A stretch of 64,000 nt of DNA from Acholoe squamosa (lineage: Eukaryota > Annelida > Polychaeta > Phyllodocida > Polynoidae): the NCBI GenBank assembly GCA_949317995.1, contig OX439049.1, positions 16,306,395-16,370,394 of the forward strand. The letters run 5' to 3'. Under the pieces are notes generated by a model that was given only the letters and a program-made list of their open reading frames with translations, did no database searches and had not been told where the DNA came from. The position numbers and the translations under genes are program-made. Below, in pieces: positions 53,501 through 64,000 of this stretch; position 1 is the stretch's first letter, and the number at the start of each line of letters is the position of its first letter.

Positions 53501-55448
53501 ATCAATGAATGTAATCCATTTCTTGAGTGTACTCCTGCCATTGAAGGTTTTCTACCTGGATATTGCTGTTTGACAATTTCTTTTGAAATTTCTTAAGAAT
53601 TCTTTTTTTTTTTTTTTCAAGCAGACTCAAAATTTCATCGGGGGTCAAGTCTTCATCAAGCTTTCATTTTTACCTGAAAGTAATCCATGAATGTAATGCA
53701 TTTCTTGAAAGTAATCCATGAATGTAATCCATTTCTTCAGTCTATTTTTTTCCCTGGATATTTCTGTTTGACAATATCTTTTCAAATTTCTTCAGAATTT
53801 TTTTTTTCAACTAGACTCAAATTTTCACCAGGGGTCAACTCTTCATCAATGTTTCATATTTTCCTGAATGTAATCCATGAATGTAATCCAATTCTTGAGT
53901 CTAGTTTTTTTTCCCTGGATATTTCTGTTTGACAATTTCTTTTCAAATTTCTTAAGAATTCTTTTTTTTTCAACTAGACTCAAATCTTCACCAGGGGTCA
54001 ACTCTTCATCAAGCTTTCATATTTTCTTGAAAGTAATCCATGAATGTAATCCATGAATGTACTCCTTCTGTTGAAGGTTTTCTACCTGGATATTGCTGTT
54101 TGACAATTTCTTTTGAAATTTCTTAAGAATTCCTTTTTTTTCAATTAGACTGAAATTTTCATCAGTGGTAAAGTCTTCATCAAGCTTTCATTTTAACCTG
54201 AAAGTAATCCATGAATGTAATCCATTTCTTGAAAGTAATCCATGAATGTAATCCATAAATGTAATCCATGATTATAATCCATTTCCTGAGTGTACTCCTT
54301 CCATTGAAGGTTTTTTCCTGGATATTCCTGTTTGACAATTATTTTCTTTTCAAATTTCTTAAGAATTCATTTTTTTCAACTAGACTCAAATTTTCACCAG
54401 GGGTCAACTCTTCATCAAGCTTTCATATTTTCTTGAAAGTAATCCATGAATGTAATCCATGAATGTACTCCTTCTGTTGAAGGTTTTCTACCTGGATATT
54501 GCTGTTTGACAATTTCTTTTGAAATTTCTTAAGAATTCCTTTTTTTTCAATTAGACTGAAATTTTCATCAGTGGTAAAGTCTTCATCAAGCTTTCATTTT
54601 AACCTGAAAGTAATCCATGAATGTAATCCATTTCTTGAAAGTAATCCATGAATGTAATCCATAAATGTAATCCATGATTATAATCCATTTCCTGAGTGTA
54701 CTCCTTCCATTGAAGGTTTTTTCCCGGATATTCCGGTTTGACAATTATTTTCTTTTCAAATTTCTTAAGAATTCATTTTTTTCAACTAGACTCAAATTTT
54801 CACCAGGGGTCAACTCTTCATCAAGCTTTCATATTTTCTTGAAAGTAATCCATGAATGTAATCCATATCTTGAAAGTAATCCATTAATGTAATCCACTTC
54901 TTGAGTCTACTTTTGTTCCCTGGATATTTCTGTTTGACAATTTCTTTTCAAATTTCTTAAGAATTTTCTTCCTTTTCAACTAGACTCAAATTTTCACCAT
55001 TGGTCAACTTTTCATTAAGCTTTCATATTTTCTTGAAAGTAATCCATGAATGTAATCCATATCTTGAAAGTAATCCATCAATGTAATCCAATTCTTGAGT
55101 CTACTTTTTTTCCCTGGATATTTCTGTTTGACAATTTCTTTTCAAATTTCTTAAGAATTTCTTTTTTTCAACTAGACTCAAATTTTCACCAGGGGTCAAC
55201 TCTTCATCAATATTTTATATTTTCTTGGAAGCAATCCATGAATGTTATGCATGAATGTAATCCATTTCCTGAGTGTACTCCTTCCATCGAAGGTTTTTTC
55301 CCTGGATATTCCTGTTTGACAATTATTTTCTTTTCAAATTTCTTAAGAATTCTTTTTTTTTTTACAACTAGGCTCAAATTTTTATCAGGGTTCAACTCTT
55401 TATCAATCTTTCATATTTTCTTGAAAGTAATTCATGAATGTAATCCAT
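50598..55448. repeat. Satellite array, about 25 units of about 190 bp
   Basis: Each unit has a run of AATCCATGAATGT words (one to five, with GAAAGT variants), a TTGAGTCTAC or GAGTGTACTCC box, CCTGGATATT, TTTGACAATT, a T-rich run, ACTAGACTCAAATTTTCA, and CAGGGGTCAACTCTTC. Counting ACTAGACTCAAA-type words gives about 25 units. Higher-order duplication is visible, as 54030-54230 is nearly repeated at 54450-54650. Short open frames here are artefacts of the repeat. Confidence 0.9.
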
Positions 55449-55813
55449 AAATAGACGTACGACAACTCCAATCTAGTTTGGGCGAATATTTTATTGGACC
55501 TGGCCAATAAACATACATAACCAGGCCTAAGTAACACAAGAAGAAAGAAAAAAAAATCTCCAATGTGAGACCGGTGGTCCTTCCTGGGGCTAGGCAATAT
55601 GGCCGACTACAAAGGCCACCAGTGAAGGAACCTGTTACATAACACCTGAATGGAAGTGGTGACATCTGGTAATACATTGGGAACTGCTACTGCCCATTTA
55701 TCACCACTTATATGCGCGCATATAAGTAGCTTATAAATAGACGTACGACAACTCCAATCTAGTTTGGGCGAATATTTTATTGGACCTGGCCAATAAACAT
55801 ACATAACCAGGCC
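55449..55813. repeat. B2-A2-B1 terminal repeats of copy 2
   Basis: AATAGACGTACGACAACTCC recurs at 55451 and 55736 (B repeats). CTCCAATGTGAGACCGGTGG recurs at 55558 and 60722 (A repeats). The near-palindromic TATATGCGCGCATATA lies at the end of each A copy (55712-55727 and 60874-60889). Confidence 0.85.
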
Positions 55814-55869
55814 AACACGCCAAACAGAATGGAGAATAAAACAAAAAGAGAGAAAAAGAAAACCAGATT

Positions 55870-56818
55870 TTACACGAATAAGGCGCTAACCATACGCCGA
55901 TCAAGATCGATACGAGCTTGTTTGGATTTTGTCAAATAATGCAACACACTCAATGATTTCCAATCACCAATGTTTTTGATGTCCAATAGACTGAAACCTG
56001 CATCTGCCAAGGCCGATGCACCTCCTCTTCGTAACGAGTGTGAAGACAACTTATCGATGCCTGACTTGGCACACAACTTATGCAATTTGCCCAAGTACCA
56101 TGAGTAACTGCCACGACACCATTGGCCATTTTTCATGTACGACACTACTTGTAAGTCACTTGATGGGTAGTTCACCATAGATAACAGCAAGGTCAGGTAA
56201 TAATGAAGGCAGAAGATGAATGTGAAGGGTATGAACAAGACCCGCTCCTTAAATGAAATAGTCTTTGTACGGCAAAGTCTGACGGAGACCCCCCAGACTT
56301 CCCAGGTCAAATCTGACAAGCAGACTGCCAGTCCTTGTTCAACCACATTGGACTTACGTAATAAGCCCCTGAAGCACATGATAACAGTGATCCAAAATGC
56401 CACATCTTCAGAACATGACATATCCAATAGTTTATAAATACGCTTTAAGTCCTGCACTGACGCTGGTCGCGCCTGGTCCACATGATCACCTAGGGTCCTT
56501 CGAATACCTCTCATAGTGATGTAGAGTTCAAATGTATTAGGGTTGACATGTGAGTAACCTAGGACCTTGTGCAACACCCAAAGTCCTCCTAGGTACTGTT
56601 TTTATAGAGTTGTAGCGCAGTCTCTCAGCCAAGTGTGTAACATATAACAACACAACTTCTATACTAGCGGGGAATGGAACAAGCACACCATATAATATGC
56701 AAAATTCCAAATAAGAGTTCCATTGGCTCTTCCTAGTACGCTCAGTGGCTCCAGCCATCCACTGTGACTGGTAGTTCCGTAGTTTGTGAGTCAAGACATC
56801 CCCTGCAGCAGAAGTCAT
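55870..56818 (-). pseudogene. Tyrosine recombinase of copy 2, one frameshift
   Basis: ATG 56818 starts the N-terminal part (about 75 codons). Near 56590-56600 the coding sequence shifts frame and then runs to TAA at 55870. The catalytic residues are present: GLLRKSNVV (Arg), HSLRRGGAS (His, Arg), IGDWKSLSVLHYL with the Tyr. The break is a single indel; otherwise the gene is well conserved. Its role is integration of the element. It overlaps the 3' end of the RT gene by about 75 bases, as in copy 1. Confidence 0.75.
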
Positions 56819-58694
56819 TTATCAGAAATGAAGGCAATCCTTTTGCACACCTTTTATCCGTACAGCGCGACAAAAAGTCAGGAACAATATTGTCTTTAGA
56901 TTTAAAGCGAGTAGCAACAATATGAAAATTATGTACAACTAATAACCAAAATAATTCTCTTATCCACCACATACAGCGAACACTCCGCGATCTGCCAGTA
57001 TTTATCATGCATTGGACTTGGGTATTGTCGGTTCTGACTACAACTTTTGTATCCGACCAATCATTTCCCCAACGTTGCGCTGCGGCAGCCACTGGCCAGA
57101 CTTCCAGTAGGTTAATGTCAGCTGTCTCATCATATTCACAAGGGGGTTCAACAGTATGATGTAATGGAAAGCGATTATACAACTGATTGTAGGCAGGTAA
57201 TTTCCATGCACCTACTAACCAATCACCATTATAACATGAGCCAAAACCAGTTAGTGATGAGTCAGTGTCTACGATAGGATGATAATCAAAGGTACGTAGG
57301 ATTTTGGCAGAACCATTGAATACATAACTGAACCTTTTCCACCAGCGGATGTCATCCATAAACCAATCAGGTAGTTTGACCACTGTGACACTGTCGGCCA
57401 TGTATTTGAGTAGGTTAATGACTCTACGTGAAAATGTTCTGCCCCCCCGAATAACTCTACTAGCGTGTGCCAAATGACCACACAGTTCTTGTAATTCTTT
57501 TTTGGTAGCAACAGTTTTACCCAAGAACTTGTCGATCAGTACCAATAAGTTGTCTAACTTTTGTGGGGGTAAGCTGATTTCCATTTTCACTGTGTCAATT
57601 ACCAGACCCAAATACTGGACTTTGGTAGCAGGGGTTAAGATTTTTTTCCATGCAATATGGAAACCGAGATGTCGGAGCAGATCTACCAATATCGCCTGAC
57701 GCCTCGCACACTCCTCGTAGCTGTCAGCCACAATGACAAAGTCATCCAGGTAACCGAAAACATTGAAAATACCTCTACGATTCATACACCGGATGACAAA
57801 CTCGGTTAGTTGAGTAAAGATAAATGGTGCACATCTAAGACCAAACGATAAGGCTTGATCTTCAAAATATTCTGGTGCACCGTCCAGACTCCACACAAAA
57901 CCTTGCTTGGAACGATCGTCCGGATGAACAGCCACACTGCGATAAGCAGATTGGATGTCCAATACACATAAAAACGAGCCCTCATGTATGACATCAGTAA
58001 CACTATCTACTTGAGTATAATGAAACGGTTGGCAAGTTGTGTACATGAAGTCATTGATACTTTTAAGATTATCATCGGGATCACCACCGCTGCAATCTGT
58101 TATGGGTCTTAAGCTGCCGTCTGGTTTTAAAATAGCCCCCAGTGAATGTACACACTGGGGTCTACTAAGAACCCTTTTGACTTTACCATCAATTAACTCC
58201 TTCCTTACCAGATCGTCCATTTGGCATTTTACACCTTCTTTGATTATGGAATGGTAATTTTTTTGAAAATAAGAACCATTATAATCCACATCAACGATTT
58301 TGAATCCGTTACGAACACCGTCTAGGATATAAGCATAGTTACCATCAACTTCCTCAAACCCCATGCATTCATCAAAGAAGGCGTGTGGGTTGAGTTGGAG
58401 GCACATGCCATCTAAGACATGAACGGAATCACAATCCAAAGGACAAGGTCTAAACCATTCAACACCATCGACAATTCTGGAAGTGTAGATAGTAGGAGTT
58501 AATATAATGTCTTCCGTCTTTGGTAATGAGTCTGAAGAAGTGACATGATTTGAACCACAAGGAATTACGAATTTGTTGACATCCCATAATAAACTATATT
58601 CAAGTTCACTGGTATTGTCAGAATCGGAAGATTTTGTAATTCCACAATCTATGCCAGACTCCTCGGAGTCACTGACCCCTGAATCAGAATCCAC
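56742..58694 (-). CDS. Reverse transcriptase-RNase H of copy 2
   Basis: The 650-codon frame is intact. It has GSLRPITD, VLDIQSAYRS, FGLRCAPFIF and the catalytic FGYLDDFV (about residue 315), then RNase H blocks DTDSSLTGFG, NLLEVWPV, RTDNTQVQ and NIVPDFLSR. The N-terminal 60 residues are acidic and Ser-rich, which copy 1 lacks. The first codon of the frame may lie after 58694, since no other gene separates it from the Gag stop. Confidence 0.85.
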   Translation of the reverse strand: MDSDSGVSDSEESGIDCGITKSSDSDNTSELEYSLLWDVNKFVIPCGSNHVTSSDSLPKTEDIILTPTIYTSRIVDGVEWFRPCPLDCDSVHVLDGMCLQLNPHAFFDECMGFEEVDGNYAYILDGVRNGFKIVDVDYNGSYFQKNYHSIIKEGVKCQMDDLVRKELIDGKVKRVLSRPQCVHSLGAILKPDGSLRPITDCSGGDPDDNLKSINDFMYTTCQPFHYTQVDSVTDVIHEGSFLCVLDIQSAYRSVAVHPDDRSKQGFVWSLDGAPEYFEDQALSFGLRCAPFIFTQLTEFVIRCMNRRGIFNVFGYLDDFVIVADSYEECARRQAILVDLLRHLGFHIAWKKILTPATKVQYLGLVIDTVKMEISLPPQKLDNLLVLIDKFLGKTVATKKELQELCGHLAHASRVIRGGRTFSRRVINLLKYMADSVTVVKLPDWFMDDIRWWKRFSYVFNGSAKILRTFDYHPIVDTDSSLTGFGSCYNGDWLVGAWKLPAYNQLYNRFPLHHTVEPPCEYDETADINLLEVWPVAAAAQRWGNDWSDTKVVVRTDNTQVQCMINTGRSRSVRCMWWIRELFWLLVVHNFHIVATRFKSKDNIVPDFLSRCTDKRCAKGLPSFLINDFCCRGCLDSQTTELPVTVDGWSH

Positions 58695-58706
58695 TAAGGC
58701 CTGATA

Positions 58707-60704
58707 TCAATCATTTGATTTTTTCACAGTGCACTTTAGTTTTGTGTGATTACCCCCACAAGAGCGACATACATGTGGGTGAGGGCAATCTTTGGCGTTA
58801 CAACCATTATCACCGTTAAATGCATAGCAACAGTGAATTTCATCTGACTTTTTCTTTTTGTTCTTTTTCCTCTTACTACTCGATCCCGCAACAGTACCAG
58901 CACCACTTTGAGATGATGGAGGCTGGATACCAAGAACATTACATAAGTGCTCGGCACTAAGATTCTCAAGACCAACACTGTTTGAGAAGATGTCGTGATC
59001 GAAATAGCAGAATGTGTGTTCACCAAACGATTCTCCCCTTTCACGCATCGCAAGATCATACTGAATGAGAGCATCCTCATTGTAGAATGCTTTCTTGTCA
59101 GTTAGGAACTTAACATGTTTTCCATAGTTTTTACATGGGAAGTTTCTAGCCAACATGCTATTCAAGAGACCCATGCTAGCAGAAATAACATCATTCAAGG
59201 CGGGTTTTTTTACTTTATCATGCGGCATGTGCTGTTCAATATCATAGGTCACAAACTTACTGCCACTGGCATTGTTTGGTGAAAATATCACCATTGGGGC
59301 GCCTTGAGCCTGCTGTTGTAGTTGTTGGTTAGGATACCATGCTGTTGGGTTATGTAGAATTTGAGGTTGCACAGACTGAACACCAGGAGCCTGGAACAGG
59401 GTTTGTTGATTAGGTAGAATTCCTGCAGCCTGGTACTGTTGTTGTGGGTTAGGAATAACGCCAAACTGACATGAAGCCTGCTGCTGATGGGATGTTGGGA
59501 CTGGAATCCCATACATATGAGAAGTAGTCGGGTTACCATATACCATAGGTGTAGGTGGGAACTTTAGCCTGCCATCTGGTGCCCTAAATTGACCCACACC
59601 AGGCCAACTGACAGTCTGACTAACAGGTGTGACAGGTGGGGAATAAGGTGTGCCATCTCTGTAGAACAGCTGAGGAACAGTGTTAGGAGCTACACCACCA
59701 CTTCTCCATTGTTTCCACAGTAGGAACTCCTGATAATCATTGTCTAATTCACCATGGGAATGTCTTTGACCCACTGGATAGTCAGGTTGATTGTCTCTGG
59801 GGACCGGGTGATTGTACCGGGAAGGTGGCTTGTTATCGCGGGTGAGCGACTTGTTTACTTGGGTATTTCCCTCTACTGGAGGCAATTTTTTACACAAGTT
59901 GGGTAATTCAAACATACCTGAGGTGGTTTCAAGGCCGGATTGGCCTGCAGAGGGTCCAATAACTCTAGAATTAGGCCCTAAAACAGTGTTTGCGGCCGAA
60001 AACCGGCTTTCCGGAAGTACAGGGCGGCCATTTTGGACTCCGCAGTTAAAGTTAGAGCTGGCTTGTGATTGGCCCGTTTGGAAGCCTGGTGTGTTCGAGC
60101 CCCCACCTTTGTTCCTTACTGTATCCAACTCTGAAGGATTCCAACACGTAGCACTAGCAGTAAGAGAAGAAGTTTGGGCCTCGAACGTACCCATGGCGTT
60201 CGAGCCACCACTTTCGTTCCTTACCGCATCCAACTCTGAAGGATTCTAACATGGAGCGCTAGCAGTAAGAGAAGAAGTTTCGGCCTCGAATGCACCCATG
60301 GCACCTCGCCAAGCATGTACGCCTTCGTTCAATTGGCGAAGAGATCTGTTATTTTCAGCCCTTAGGCTGGCCAACTCTAGTTCCAACTCTTTGCGTTTAC
60401 GCATTTCATCAATTTTTGATTTCCTGGCCCTTTCAAGTTCAATCTGATGCAATAAATCATTTTGTGTAGATTTCTCCCCAAGGCTGCTAAGCTCACCATG
60501 TTGACCGTCCTTCCCCTGAGGCGGCCGGTCGCTCTGCCTGGCCTCGGTGGCCTCCTGCTCGTCACGCTCGGCTGAATCCGCTGAACCAGGTAATTCTTCC
60601 GAATCCTCCAGAGAATATCGTTTCCCCGGATTGGTCACCCCACAATTCGGGCACTTGGCCGCGTTACCATGGTAGGAAGTATCACAGGCCACGCATTTAG
60701 TCAT
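58707..60704 (-). pseudogene. Gag-like protein of copy 2, one nonsense codon
   Basis: ATG 60704 starts a zinc-ribbon-like pair (CVACDTSYHG, CPNCG) and a charged coiled coil. A TAG at 60246-60248 interrupts, and the same frame continues to 58707. A nearby internal duplicate has Trp (TGG) at the matching place, so the stop arose by a single G-to-A change. The rest is Pro/Gln-rich, with a C-terminal Cys/His cluster (CCYAFNGDNGCNAKDCPHPH) and CRSCGGNHTKLKC, probably nucleic-acid binding. Confidence 0.7.
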
Positions 60705-60900
60705 GATGACTGGGAAAAAATCTCCAATGTGAGACCGGTGGTCCTTCCTGGGGCTAGGCAATATGGCCGACTACAAAGGCCACCAGTGAAGGAACCTGTT
60801 ACATAACACCTGAATGGAAGTGGTGACATCTGGTAATACATTGGGAACTGCTACTGCCCATTTATCACCACTTATATGCGCGCATATAAGTAGCTTATAA

Positions 60901-61075
60901 ATGTAATCCATTTCTTGAAAGTAATCCATGAATGTAGTCCATTTCTTTAGTGTACTCCTTCCATTGAGCGTCTTTCCCTGAAAGTGTTGTGTGAGATTTC
61001 TTTTTTCTTTATTTTTAAACTAGACTCAAATTTTCATCATTGGTCAACTCCTCATCCAGCTTTCATTCATCATTA
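60901..61075. repeat. Satellite array, right end
   Basis: One further unit, more diverged toward its right side (CATTGGTCAACTCCTCATCC), ends near 61075. The following 200 bases to the viral gene at 61276 are AT-rich without recognised features. Confidence 0.8.
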
Positions 61076-61275
61076 TCAATATGTTTTCACCTCTCAAGTG
61101 ATCATCAATTTTTCTAAGTTCTAACAATTACAACCAAGTCTCATAATTGGTGTCGCTCTCTATTTTATTGAGCCAATTATTTCCAATCACCAAAATATAT
61201 GTTACTATACCATTGATCTTACGAATCTCATAATAAGAAAAGAATCACCACAATATTCTACTTTTCTATTTGCAT

Positions 61276-63375
61276 TCAGTAGAATGGAGATAGAGAAGGA
61301 AAGGATTCAGTCTGTATATCATCCAGTAAGTCTACAGGGTGAAAACTTCTTTTAGGAAACTTGGTTTCAACTGGTAGGGGGTTATGTCTATAAAGATGAT
61401 CATCTATAGCACATTCAAGTATTTTAGGTGCTTTCTTTTCTATGAGTTTAACTTGGATGCACTTTTTCTGACTCCCACCCTTATCTCCAATTCTTGGAAA
61501 ACTGCCAATGCCTTGGTACACCAAGAATATTTCCTTCATGAGTAATGATGCAGCAGCGGCATATGTCCAGTCTTGCTCCAAAATGAATGGGTTGAAGCTG
61601 TTTGGGGTCTCCCATCGACACTGAACAGCAAGTTTGTAGTCGGTGATCATAGAAGTTATGTCATCTTGGTGAAAAGGTAGACCATGCAGTAAGAGTTTTT
61701 TAAGATCCCTTGAATCCCCCATGCTAGACACGTAGCAATCTCTTATTCGATCAAATGGTCCACCCACTGAGTCATATGTATATGCTGAAATGATGCCACT
61801 AGAGGTTTCCTGTTCGGAGTATGATTTCAAATCGTTGATTGATTTCTTTAATATATTCTCCACTATGAAGTTAACCTCAAACAGAGGCAATTCTTTGTTT
61901 TGATTTCTCCTGAAAGTGTCTCTGATTCTATCATACTCTGAACTAAGTCTCAGCTTGGGCAGTTCTGGACATAAGGCCAGTGCATTGGCCACTGAATTTG
62001 ATTCCTCAGGCTTAAGGGGAGGTGTAGATTCATCCCATATTTTCTCTAGCCATGTTTTTGTTGCCTCCCTTCTAGCATAGCCCACAATGTTGTCTCCTGG
62101 TAAAACCCCTTCGGGGTCTCCATTTCTCGCTGTATATCCTTTCCATATTATATTCCTTGTCACAAACTGAGAATAATTTCAAGCCTCGTAATGCCGAAAA
62201 TGGAAGGCCCTTTATTTCATGAAGAAAAACCAGAATGGAAAGAACTCCATTCACAGAGTCCATTGGAGCAATCAATGCAACTTCTAGCAAAACAAATAGT
62301 TCCTCACGAGAAAATCTTGTGAAATAACCTAGATGAACTCCTGTCAAAATCATTGTGTGTTTCAATATAATATGGAAGGTTGATTGAGACCAAGTCCTCA
62401 TCATGAAAGACTTCTTTTACTTTGCCGGTTGCAAGGAATTCCTGGCCTATGCGGTAAAGTTCCATCAAGAAGCTCGGTTTGTCTTGTGGTACCAGATCGC
62501 TATCAGGATCATATCTCCCTATCACCCAATGCATCAGAGAGCATGTAGTGTAACATGTTTGTCTTGCCTACTGATGTTGATGTGCTTTGTAATGTTGCTT
62601 ATCACCATCTCATGGATCAATTCAACAAGTGCCACCTCATCTTTTCCTATCGACCATTTTATTGTTTTGATATCTTCTGTTGTCAAAATTGGTTCTGTCA
62701 CATACATGGATTGGTAGAATGCATCCTCCAATATTTTGATCAAAGCACATGATAAATACACAGCATCTTGTTGATATCCTACGTCAGCTTGAGTACTTAG
62801 GTTAAGTATCATCTCACAATAAGACCCTAAAATTCTGATGTATGTACCAGTAGCTGCAACAAAAGAAGCAATGTTTTCCAGTTGCATTGGAACTTGGGAG
62901 TTTTGTCTTAGTGGCCTTTGCTCTTTCATAGATTCAATGATGTCACATGATATGACTTCATCAAAGCCTGGCACCATGCAAAACTTCTGCTTATCTCATA
63001 TATGGTCATGGAACAAACTTCATGAGAGTCAATTTCAACAAGAGGCCCTGACAAGAATTCGCTCTGTGTCCATCTTCGAACAAATTGCTTGGGATAGTTT
63101 TTTATTTCTGGCTTGCTCCATATTTGTGGTTTGTGAATTTCACCCAGAATGAAATATTTTTTGTCTTCTGTTTTCAATATCAAAACTTTATATTGTTCCT
63201 TATAATTGTCAATGGAAAACCTCCAATTCTCTATATTTTCACCAAGAAAGACCTCGTCTTCTTTTCTTCTCTCCTCTTCAATTTCAAAATCAGAATATCC
63301 ATCGGTTACATTTGGATAGGTTTGTGAAATGGTACTTTCATTTGTATTGTATATTGAGATTGACATGGGATACAT
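61276..63375 (-). pseudogene. Large viral protein, about 700 codons, several frameshifts
   Basis: Coding-like sequence runs from ATG 63375 through five overlapping frame segments: 63375-62930, 62970-62534, 62534-62310, about 62350-62170, and 62150-61276. Each break is local, so four indels and stops account for it. The total length is similar to that of herpesvirus portal or tegument proteins, but I found no motif that identifies the family. The N-terminal part is acidic (about 63320-63240) and the middle is helical. It is divergent from the small gene at 63480. Confidence 0.45.
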
Positions 63376-63479
63376 GATTGTATTTCAATGTTCATTGTCT
63401 GGGTAATGGAATTTGGATTTTGCCAGAACTACCACAGTAGAAGTCAAGACCACTGCAAAACATAACGAAACATATCAGA

Positions 63480-63785
63480 ATGTTGCATGAAATCTACATA
63501 GTTTATTCCACTACAAAAGATGTTGTAGGCTATATAGAATTACCTCTGCGCATAGATGGTGACCCATCAAGTGCATGGGTGATACAGCAAATGGTAGAGG
63601 CAGTTGCTGGGTATGATGCAGTTGTTGCCTATGTACAATTGGAAGAGGCAATGAGATGGTTATATCACACAGTCTACAAGATAAATACACAACAACAGAG
63701 CTGGTCACATGGAAGGACATATACCACAGACTTGAAACCTTCAAGCAGACATTGAGAGAAAATGAGGGATGTGTTGTCATATTAA
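63480..63785 (+). pseudogene. Small viral protein, one frameshift
   Basis: ATG 63480 starts a frame that is coding-like for about 70 codons. It then changes frame near 63690-63700 and ends at TAA 63783-63785. An AATAAA follows at 63786. Together about 100 residues, hydrophobic and helical in the first half. No family was recognised. Confidence 0.4.
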
Positions 63786-63819
63786 GCTAATAAAAGGTTC
63801 ATACTCATTCTTCAGTGTC

Positions 63820-64000
63820 ATGTCTGTTTTTACTAGGAGAAATTATCTGTATGGATTAGAAATGAATGTCACCATAAGTGGAGACATAGATCTGTATACC
63901 GACCTAGAGCTTTTGATCAGAGTAGAAAACAGCCAATCAAAGACTGATGGTCAAACATTCTGTTTTTATATGATACCTCACACCCAGAGAAGCAACATGT
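63820..64000 (+). CDS. 5' end of a viral gene running off the window
   Basis: ATG 63820 opens a frame that stays open to the right edge (60 codons). Residues alternate polar and hydrophobic, with an N-glycosylation-like site (NVT), and no signal peptide. It follows the 63480 gene with a gap of about 35 bases. Too little is visible to name it. Confidence 0.5.
   Translation, partial: MSVFTRRNYLYGLEMNVTISGDIDLYTDLELLIRVENSQSKTDGQTFCFYMIPHTQRSNM

Larger units (their letters stand above)
55449..60900 (-). mobile_element. DIRS/Ngaro-like tyrosine-recombinase retrotransposon, copy 2
   Basis: Read on the minus strand the order is A1 (60715-60900), Gag, RT-RNase H, tyrosine recombinase, B1 (55734-55813), A2 (55551-55733), B2 (55449-55527). 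It is a different family from copy 1, since the terminal repeats are unrelated, but has the same architecture and the same Gag N-terminus. The Gag has a stop, and the recombinase gene has a frameshift. It lies in the same satellite without a target duplication. Confidence 0.85.

Noticed and set aside
50598-55448. Short hydrophobic frames in the satellite
   Set aside because: They recur with the unit and track its periodicity, so they are repeat artefacts.
50598-55448. CRISPR-like array
   Set aside because: The repeats have no uniform spacers, the setting is an animal genome, and there are no associated genes.

Overview
The window looks like animal (metazoan, probably marine invertebrate) genomic DNA that carries a large, partly decayed, integrated herpesvirus-like genome, itself broken up by later retroelement insertions. 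The host species cannot be named from the sequence. The herpesvirus assignment rests mainly on a recognisable, spliced terminase large subunit: an ATPase exon at 12515-13384, a Walker B exon at 17925-18494 and a nuclease exon at 16480-17109. Dense intron-poor genes on both strands, AATAAA signals at gene ends, a divergent protein kinase, clusters of multi-pass membrane proteins and a mucin-free glycoprotein fit this. Because the setting is an animal genome and most viral genes match nothing I can name, the closest known group is probably the malacoherpesviruses (molluscan herpesviruses; related sequences have been reported in invertebrate genomes). That last step is inference.

Layout. 1-2157: tail of an LTR-type retroelement (open frame at the left edge, AT-rich spacer, probable LTR end). 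2158-25021: viral block A, with about 20 genes, interrupted at about 19270-20640 by a 5'-truncated Penelope-like element with a GIY-YIG domain. 25022-35842: a pair of nearly identical 311-bp direct repeats enclosing a retrovirus-like segment with a broken Gag, a baculovirus-F/errantivirus-type envelope gene, an overlapping second membrane protein and an opposite-strand gene, but no visible pol; a solo LTR is nested in it. 35843-44761: viral block B, with an egress or late-type gene split by another solo LTR, a small inverted-repeat element, a cluster of membrane proteins and an intact kinase. 44880-61075: a satellite of about 190-bp units built round an AATCCATGAATGT core, into which two tyrosine-recombinase (DIRS/Ngaro-like) retrotransposons have inserted (45179-50597 on +, 55449-60900 on -). 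61276-64000: viral block C.

How it fits together. Most viral genes carry one to five frameshifts or stops, so the insertion is mostly dead, but several frames are uninterrupted (kinase, glycoprotein, tetraspan, acidic protein, coiled-coil protein, 360-residue protein). The terminase exons lie on opposite strands, which requires an inversion. The most intact mobile element is the + strand DIRS/Ngaro-like copy, whose RT-RNase H and tyrosine recombinase frames are complete. Nothing bacterial, no rRNA, tRNA or CRISPR was seen.
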